Part shown: positions 1 through 4,920 of the stretch, in pieces
Position numbering within the stretch: the stretch's first letter is position 1
Layout of the letters: each line of letters begins with the position of its first letter
Source: Candidatus Liptonbacteria bacterium RIFOXYD1_FULL_36_11
GTDB taxonomy: Bacteria; Patescibacteriota; Minisyncoccia; UBA6257; XYB1-36-10
Direction of reading: 5' to 3'
NCBI GenBank assembly: GCA_001821375.1
Contig: MHLG01000027.1
Location: 1-6,791, forward strand
Length of the DNA: 6,791 nucleotides
Program-made: the position numbers and the translations under genes
The notes under the pieces: generated by a model
The model's database searches: none
Told to the model about the DNA's origin: nothing
What the model saw: only the letters and a program-made list of their open reading frames with translations

Positions 1-6
1 CATATG

Positions 7-23
7 AACCAGTACATATGGTT
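7..23. repeat. Short inverted repeat overlapping the -35 box
   Basis: AACCA (7-11) and TGGTT (19-23) form a 5-bp inverted repeat with a 7-nt centre. Its right arm runs into the -35 hexamer at 22-27. Two copies of the palindrome CATATG also occur, at 1-6 and 15-20, with a 14-bp period. The position would suit an operator for a repressor, but the arms are short and the region is AT-rich, so chance is a fair explanation. Confidence 0.2.
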
Positions 24-49
24 GACAAAAATGAAAAATAGAATATAAT
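22..49 (+). promoter_or_regulatory. Sigma70-type promoter of the lipoprotein gene
   Basis: A perfect TTGACA -35 hexamer (22-27) and a perfect TATAAT -10 hexamer (44-49) are separated by 16 bp, one short of the optimum. Transcription would start around 55-58, giving a leader of about 55-60 nt before the lipoprotein gene. Both hexamers match consensus, so this should be a strong housekeeping promoter unless it is repressed. The region upstream of 22 is too short to judge UP elements or other sites. Confidence 0.85.
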
Positions 50-78
50 ACAGAGCAGAATTATTGACGTTCAAAAAG

Positions 79-90
79 GCTCTTCGGAGC
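79..90 (+). promoter_or_regulatory. cUUCGg tetraloop hairpin in the 5' leader
   Basis: GCTC (79-82) pairs with GAGC (87-90) around the loop TTCG (83-86). A G-U pair (78 with 91) can extend the stem to 5 bp. C(UUCG)G is an unusually stable tetraloop. The hairpin lies near the predicted 5' end and about 12 nt upstream of the Shine-Dalgarno, which it leaves unpaired. It may therefore stabilise the mRNA rather than block translation. No U-tract follows it, so it is not a terminator. Confidence 0.5.
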
Positions 91-101
91 TAACTCAACT
101 G

Positions 102-107
102 AAGGAG
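102..107 (+). promoter_or_regulatory. Ribosome binding site deciding the lipoprotein start
   Basis: AAGGAG lies 4 nt upstream of the ATG at 112 and 7 nt upstream of the adjacent in-frame ATG at 115. Seven nt is the more usual spacing, so initiation at 115 (protein beginning MKRLTG) is favoured. The two choices differ by one methionine. Confidence 0.75.
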
Positions 108-111
108 AAAT

Positions 112-855
112 ATGATGAAAAGATTGACGGGAGTTTTACAGGTTTTGTTGGTGGTGGTCGTTTTTTTGACTGTAAACGGATGTATGACGACTGAGCTCTG
201 TGATAGGCTTGGGCGGAACGAAAATTACATTACCAACAACACAAACGCGATTGATGACGCCGGAAAAAGAACTGACGGGATTGAAAATCGGGTAGCGGCG
301 CTGGAAAAATCCCAAGTGGATACCACTGGTGCGATAAATTCGTTAGATGCCCGAGTAACGAAGAACGAAACAGTGATTTCTAGAGTAGAGGGAAAGTTGT
401 TATCTCTTCAAAAAGAAGTTTTTAAGCGCTTAGGAGTATTGTCCGACCAGGCGCAGATAATCCGTCCAGTTTTTGATGGGAGAAAAGCGCCTTTAATGGT
501 TGGACCGTTTGCGCCGGGATCGGCGACAGCGGTTGTCTGTAAAAATGGAAGGATAACCTCTGCCGACGCCCAAATTGCCGAGGTTTCAAAATGCCTTGGT
601 AAAAAGTGTGTTGATGGCGTGACGATTACGATAGAGATTGATTCTATTGTAGCCGGGCATGATGTTGACCCGATTAAAAAATCGGGGTGGGCGTCTAACG
701 AAGAGCTGGCTCGAGCCCGCGGAGCGTTGGTCGCAAAAGGATTAAACGTGGGGAAAATTTTAGTTCTGCCATGTTTGGATCCAAAGCGGCACGGGCCGGG
801 GAAATCGGATAATCGGTTCGTATATGTTTTCCTTATTGCAAGGAAGATGCCATAA
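112..855 (+). CDS. Putative lipoprotein with coiled-coil stalk and OmpA-like C-terminal region
   Basis: A 247-codon gene (246 if it starts at 115) ending in TAA. The N-terminus is a lipoprotein signal peptide: Lys-Arg at residues 3-4, a hydrophobic run at 7-21, and the lipobox-like V-N-G-C with Cys24 as the lipidation site. Residues about 45-105 have heptad-like spacing (IENRVAALE, INSLDARV, VEGKLLSLQKEV) and probably form a coiled coil. The C-terminal part resembles a degenerate OmpA-like domain: a beta strand TITIEID (171-177), a GHD (182-184), then N196..LA..R203 matching the N..LS..RA pattern, and NRFVYV (234-239) matching NRRVEI. In OmpA-like domains that Arg and an upstream Asp bind diaminopimelate in peptidoglycan. 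A cell-wall-contacting, membrane-anchored role is inferred. Besides Cys24 there are five cysteines (30, 143, 161, 166, 221), so disulfides are possible. It has its own promoter and terminator and converges on the valS unit. Its G+C is clearly higher than that of its neighbours. The lipoprotein call is firm and the OmpA call moderate; no specific gene name is justified. Confidence 0.8.
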   Translation: MMKRLTGVLQVLLVVVVFLTVNGCMTTELCDRLGRNENYITNNTNAIDDAGKRTDGIENRVAALEKSQVDTTGAINSLDARVTKNETVISRVEGKLLSLQKEVFKRLGVLSDQAQIIRPVFDGRKAPLMVGPFAPGSATAVVCKNGRITSADAQIAEVSKCLGKKCVDGVTITIEIDSIVAGHDVDPIKKSGWASNEELARARGALVAKGLNVGKILVLPCLDPKRHGPGKSDNRFVYVFLIARKMP

Positions 856-869
856 GAAAGTTCATTACT

Positions 870-905
870 CCGCCTCGCGTGTGAAAACGTGCGAGGCGGT
901 TTTTT
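870..905 (+). terminator. Rho-independent terminator of the lipoprotein gene
   Basis: CCGCCTCGC (870-878) pairs perfectly with GCGAGGCGG (891-899). Two G-U wobbles, one G-C and one A-U pair extend the stem inward to a GAAA (GNRA) tetraloop at 883-886. TTTTTT follows at 900-905. It starts 15 nt after the stop codon. On the minus strand the hairpin forms equally well but is preceded by A6 and followed by no U-tract, so it would end the convergent minus-strand transcript less efficiently. No separate terminator for that strand is seen in 856-917. Confidence 0.93.
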
Positions 906-917
906 GTTTATAAAACT

Positions 918-3900
918 CTAAGCGGCTTTATTGATTATCCGTTTAGCAGAGAAAATAAATTTATCAGGATATTTGAAGAAATTTTTAAGAGAGTGAAGAG
1001 GATGTTTAACGGAAAGACCGTCTCTTTCAATAAAAAATTCTTTATTATTAATTCTTAAAATGGCATCATGGCCGCCTCGGACAACGCCAGTATAATAAAC
1101 GCGGAGATTTTCCATTTCTTTTCCGTGATAATCGCGAAGTTTAACAAGTTCAACACTGGAAACACGGCCGGGATAATTTTTATTAAAGAAACGAATAGAG
1201 ATTTTATCACGATTATTTTCTAAAAGCTTAATAATATTAGAAGAGGTTTTTTCGTCTAAGTCGGGATTTAAAGCAAAATCAAGATGTTTGCCAATAGTTT
1301 CTACCGGAAGATCGGAAAGATGGGAAATTTCCATAATTTCGCGGGCTTCTTCAATATTATGAATATCAAGATTAGATAGTTCAACGAGAGAATTTCGGAA
1401 ATCTTCCGAGTTACTATCTTTAAAGCCGACTTGTTTGGCAAATTTATCAATATCATTTATAAAAATGTTTTTTTCTCTTAGAGCTTCAATTGGATTAGAA
1501 GAAGAAGGTTGTATATAGTCTCCTACTTCTATTTTATTTTCTCCGGAAATATCTTTTGACGCGGGCGCAAGTGGGATTTCTTGATTACCTATTTGATCTT
1601 CCACTTTTATTCCGTTTATTTCGTTTGTGTCTACAGGAAGAGTGGGAGAGTTGGAAGGGATTTCAGCGGAGGTGTTTGACGACATATTATTACTTCCTGA
1701 AATTATATTATTTTCTATTTCAGGAGGCGCGGGGATAATTTTTGATTCGCTGGTGGTGGTAGATTCGGAAGAAAACAATTTTTCTTTTTGGGAAGCGTTG
1801 TTTTCTAAAATATTATTGATTTTTTCAGGAGAAAGATTTTCAGTTAAATTATTTTTTGGAAAAGCGTCGTGAAAAGCTTTGTCCCAATTTATGCCTTCCA
1901 GTATCTTTTTTGTCATTTTTGTCGGCTCAAAATTCTTTGGTAGCCCATATTCGGTAGGATTTTTCACAATAACGTCTTTTAAGCGGTCAATATTGTAGGT
2001 TTTTAAAGCTTCTGCTGTTTTTTGATTGTCATTGCCAAGACGGTTAAAAAGTTCTTTAAAACGTTCTTTTAATTGCAGGTCGGCTTCTTTCCAGACGCTT
2101 TTACCGCCTTGATAATTAAAATGCTCTATGGAAGAAAAGGTAGGAGGGGTAATTCCTGATTTACTAGAGGAGTTAAGATTTTCTACGGCAGAGTGAGCGG
2201 CAGATGGAGCAAGAGGAGAAAGTTCAGAAAGCTTAATATCTACAGGATATTTATGCGTGTCATCGTCAGGACCAACGCCAATTTCCGAAGAGCGGTGAAT
2301 AGATTCAGATGATTTTGGTTTTAATTCGGGAGGAATTTTTTTATTAACTTCATGAGATTTTGCTTCAAGCGCTTTTCTAAAAGATTCTGGGAATTCTCCA
2401 TAATTAAGTTCAGTTTTAGCTCTTAATATTTCATTTTGCGTAACGCCATCAATTTCCATATGGTAATAACTTGGTTCTCCGTTAATTCCACGCGTAATTT
2501 CCATTTTAAAAAGTTTGTTGCCATTTTTATCAGAATATTCATGAAAAGAAAGACCAGGTGTTTCTTTATCTAAAGCTTTATCCATTATCCACATTTTTAT
2601 TAAGTCTTCGCGATTTTGATTATTCTCAGCAAGTCCTTCGGCAGTTTTAATAAATCTTTCTGCAATTTGAGGTTTTAAATCTTCAGTTCTTTTTATGTAA
2701 TTATCTATTTCTTCTTTGGATATTTTAACGCCAGTGGTTTTGCCGTCTATGTCGCTTACTTGTTTAATAACCAAGCCGCCATCAGCAGTATGTTTTATAT
2801 CAACATTAAAAGCTTTCTCCGTTATATTTTTATCACCTTCAAGAATGTAGGTTTTTAATATCTTATCTTTAGTTTGTTCTTCAAATGTTCTCGCAAATTT
2901 TTCAGATGTTCCCCCTTCAGGGTTAATAGCAGGTTTTTGTTTGTCGTAGGAAAACCAGTTTTTGATGCTGCTCCATAATCCATGCTTACTTCCGCTATGA
3001 GTTTCAGTAAGATGCTCGGCGGAAGCGCCGGAAACGCCAGTGCCAAAAGCAAATTCTTTTCCATATTCACTAAAGAGATGCCAGATTTTTCCGATGGATT
3101 CAATACCGGTTTCAACAACAAGAGCGGTAGTGGCGGCTTTACTTGTTTTTTCAAGTAAGCGCAGTCCATAAGAAACAGCGTCAATGGTGCCAATATTATT
3201 AACTATTTTATTTAAGTCTTTTAAGAAGTTGTCGTTTTTTTCTAGAATTGCGTTTTTTCTTTTATGTTTTTCTTCTGAAGATAAGGTACTTTCTTCAATA
3301 TCAGTAATTTGTTTGTTTATTTTTATAAGGCTATTTTCTAAATAGTTAGTAACAAATGACTGAATAAGAGTAAGATTAGCATCTTCTCTATTTGATAATC
3401 TTTGAATAAGATCTTCGGGAAGGCTAGCTCTGTAAGCTTTTTTGAGGTTTTCTACGGAAGCATTTTCTCCACCGGAAACTTTTTCAGCTTCTTTATAAAT
3501 TTTATAAGCTTCTTCTTCGGCTTGTTCTTCTTCTAAACGCTTTTTTTCTATAATATCTGCTCTTTTCAGACGAGATTCTTTTTCCATTTCAGAGAGAAAA
3601 CCGATAGCTAAGCTCGCCCTTAAAGCATTTGTAAAAGGATTAAGCATATTAAAGCCGTGTAAAACACGCCCAACTTTAATAATCATAAAAGGAATTTTTC
3701 CTATACCGGAAGCTTTTTGAGTTAAGTTTTTATTTTCTCTTTCCTTGTTTTTTATAGCTTGTTCTTCTCTTCCGGTATAAATATCACGGAGAGCTTCAGC
3801 GCGTCTTTTAACAGAATCTAGAGATTGAAGAGAATTTTTTTCTAAATCACTAAGATTTTCTTTGTTTTCTACGGATAATTTTTCGGTTATTTTAGAAAAG

Positions 3901-4889
3901 GCTTTTTTAAGTTTGTTGTTTTTCCATGCTTCAGCTTTAAAACCGATATTAGCCAGTCCTTCAAAAATTCTTTTTCTTTCTTTTTCCGGGAGTTTAATAA
4001 CTGCTTTTTCTATTTTTTTCTCTTCTTCGTCTTCCAAAATTTCTTTTTCGGAATCAAGATCTTTTTCAATTTTCTCTAAATCAAATTTTTTGAGTTCTTC
4101 CTCTAGTTCTTTAAAAAGATCCTCTTCAGATAGTTCTCCTTCCGTTTTTTCTGTTTCTTTTTTTTCGTCTTCTTTAAGCCATTCTTTAGCTTTTTTTTCG
4201 GCATCTTCTTTGTTATAAAAATAATCTTCAAGGAAAAATTCTAAACCTGCTTCTGTAACAAAACCAGCTGGTAATTTTTTCTCTGCCGGGAGAATTTTTT
4301 TAATTGTAAAATAATTAATTTCTCCTTCATTATCAAAAAACCAAACTTGGTCGCCTATTTTAAATGTCTTTTCTTCGCCGGTACGGTCTTTAGTTGTTAT
4401 GATTTCTAGATCTTTTTCTTCTTCAGGGTTTTGTTCTAGCAGCGTTGGCTCTTGTAGCGGCTCTTCTGGTGGAGTTTCAGTTGGCAATATTGGTTCGGGT
4501 TGTGTTTTTACTTCAGGATTTTCTGGTTTTTCTTCTTGGGTTTCTAATTTTGAAGATGATTTTTCAGCATCTTCTTTATCTTTATAATGAGGGAGATTCT
4601 TAATATTAAAAGGCTTTATTTCCTTTGGTGTGTTTTTAGTATTAGTTTTATCAGATTCTGCCGGCTGATTTTCTTTATCTTGTCTTCTGTTTTCCACCAT
4701 TTTTATAAATTCTTCTTGATTTATTCCAGCAGCAGTAAAAAAATCTTTAGCCAGAATTAATGCCTTTTTATGTCCAAATTCATCTTTTGTTTTGTTGTAA
4801 GTATCTAAAGCAGTATCTAATAATATTTCTTTTTCTTCTTTTGATTCTGATTTTTGAGGTTGTTTTTCTTGGGGAAATTTTTCTACCAT
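918..4889 (-). CDS. Large multi-domain hypothetical protein (1323 aa) with SH3-like segment, coiled coils and hydrophobic stretches
   Basis: I do not recognise a named family. Visible layout: helical N-terminus (about 18-68); Pro/Glu/Lys low-complexity linker (70-165); a compact beta-rich, SH3-like segment (172-238) beginning KIGDQVWFF and ending in a YFYNKEDAEKKAKEWL-type helix; highly charged coiled coil (238-310); long helical region (310-560) with a hydrophobic stretch at 396-432; a second hydrophobic stretch at 566-603 followed by a Gly/Ser-rich turn (616-635) and Trp-rich GLWSSIKNWF; mixed alpha/beta region (660-850); Ser/Pro linker (855-925); helical module starting SVWKEADLQLKERF (930-1015); Ser/Thr/Asn/Pro linker (1028-1125); and a C-terminal domain (1130-1323) that is helical and then beta-rich. 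There is no N-terminal signal peptide. The hydrophobic stretches could be membrane-associated or amphipathic helices. The start at 4889 is the first in-frame ATG after the valS stop, 9 nt away, with no Shine-Dalgarno, so translation coupled to valS is likely. The stop is TAG. The layout (SH3-like, coiled coil, small hydrophobic patches, VW module) resembles giant hypothetical proteins I associate with Patescibacteria, but this is from memory. A scaffold or cell-envelope role is only a guess. Confidence 0.85.
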   Translation of the reverse strand: MVEKFPQEKQPQKSESKEEKEILLDTALDTYNKTKDEFGHKKALILAKDFFTAAGINQEEFIKMVENRRQDKENQPAESDKTNTKNTPKEIKPFNIKNLPHYKDKEDAEKSSSKLETQEEKPENPEVKTQPEPILPTETPPEEPLQEPTLLEQNPEEEKDLEIITTKDRTGEEKTFKIGDQVWFFDNEGEINYFTIKKILPAEKKLPAGFVTEAGLEFFLEDYFYNKEDAEKKAKEWLKEDEKKETEKTEGELSEEDLFKELEEELKKFDLEKIEKDLDSEKEILEDEEEKKIEKAVIKLPEKERKRIFEGLANIGFKAEAWKNNKLKKAFSKITEKLSVENKENLSDLEKNSLQSLDSVKRRAEALRDIYTGREEQAIKNKERENKNLTQKASGIGKIPFMIIKVGRVLHGFNMLNPFTNALRASLAIGFLSEMEKESRLKRADIIEKKRLEEEQAEEEAYKIYKEAEKVSGGENASVENLKKAYRASLPEDLIQRLSNREDANLTLIQSFVTNYLENSLIKINKQITDIEESTLSSEEKHKRKNAILEKNDNFLKDLNKIVNNIGTIDAVSYGLRLLEKTSKAATTALVVETGIESIGKIWHLFSEYGKEFAFGTGVSGASAEHLTETHSGSKHGLWSSIKNWFSYDKQKPAINPEGGTSEKFARTFEEQTKDKILKTYILEGDKNITEKAFNVDIKHTADGGLVIKQVSDIDGKTTGVKISKEEIDNYIKRTEDLKPQIAERFIKTAEGLAENNQNREDLIKMWIMDKALDKETPGLSFHEYSDKNGNKLFKMEITRGINGEPSYYHMEIDGVTQNEILRAKTELNYGEFPESFRKALEAKSHEVNKKIPPELKPKSSESIHRSSEIGVGPDDDTHKYPVDIKLSELSPLAPSAAHSAVENLNSSSKSGITPPTFSSIEHFNYQGGKSVWKEADLQLKERFKELFNRLGNDNQKTAEALKTYNIDRLKDVIVKNPTEYGLPKNFEPTKMTKKILEGINWDKAFHDAFPKNNLTENLSPEKINNILENNASQKEKLFSSESTTTSESKIIPAPPEIENNIISGSNNMSSNTSAEIPSNSPTLPVDTNEINGIKVEDQIGNQEIPLAPASKDISGENKIEVGDYIQPSSSNPIEALREKNIFINDIDKFAKQVGFKDSNSEDFRNSLVELSNLDIHNIEEAREIMEISHLSDLPVETIGKHLDFALNPDLDEKTSSNIIKLLENNRDKISIRFFNKNYPGRVSSVELVKLRDYHGKEMENLRVYYTGVVRGGHDAILRINNKEFFIERDGLSVKHPLHSLKNFFKYPDKFIFSAKRIINKAA

Positions 4890-4920
4890 AAGATTATTTT
4901 ACCATTTTTCTACCATAAGA
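4877..4920. repeat. 17-bp perfect direct repeat at the valS/large-gene junction
   Basis: ATTTTTCTACCATAAGA occurs at 4877-4893 and again at 4904-4920, a 27-bp period with a 10-bp spacer. Read on the minus strand, the upstream copy encodes the last residues of ValS (LMVEK) and the downstream copy contains the ATG and first codons of the large gene (MVEK). The 27-bp period is nine codons, so both copies are in the same frame. The bases flanking the 17-mers differ. Confidence 0.95.

Noticed and set aside
3..47. Tiny plus-strand open frame (14 codons) at the left edge
   Set aside because: It overlaps both hexamers of the promoter, has no ribosome binding site and would not be in the predicted transcript.
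1556..1872. Two overlapping plus-strand open frames (1556-1738 and 1627-1872)
   Set aside because: Both lie opposite the low-complexity Ser/Asn/Pro linker and adjoining part of the large gene and have no Shine-Dalgarno or recognisable motif.
2855..3193. Minus-strand open frame of 112 codons in another frame
   Set aside because: Lies wholly inside the large gene on the same strand; its composition looks like an out-of-frame reading.
3862..4218. Plus-strand Ser/Phe-rich open frame of 118 codons
   Set aside because: It is the reverse complement of the Lys/Glu-rich coiled-coil part of the large minus-strand gene; GAA/AAA codons read backwards give Ser/Phe runs. It has no ribosome binding site and no protein-like composition.
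4399..4587. Plus-strand Ser/Gly-rich open frame
   Set aside because: Antisense shadow of the Pro/Glu-rich linker of the large gene.
4899..4901. Stop codon readthrough producing a ValS-giant protein fusion
   Set aside because: The genes are in the same frame, but the stop is UAA, the least leaky codon, with no recognisable recoding element; separate translation is simpler.
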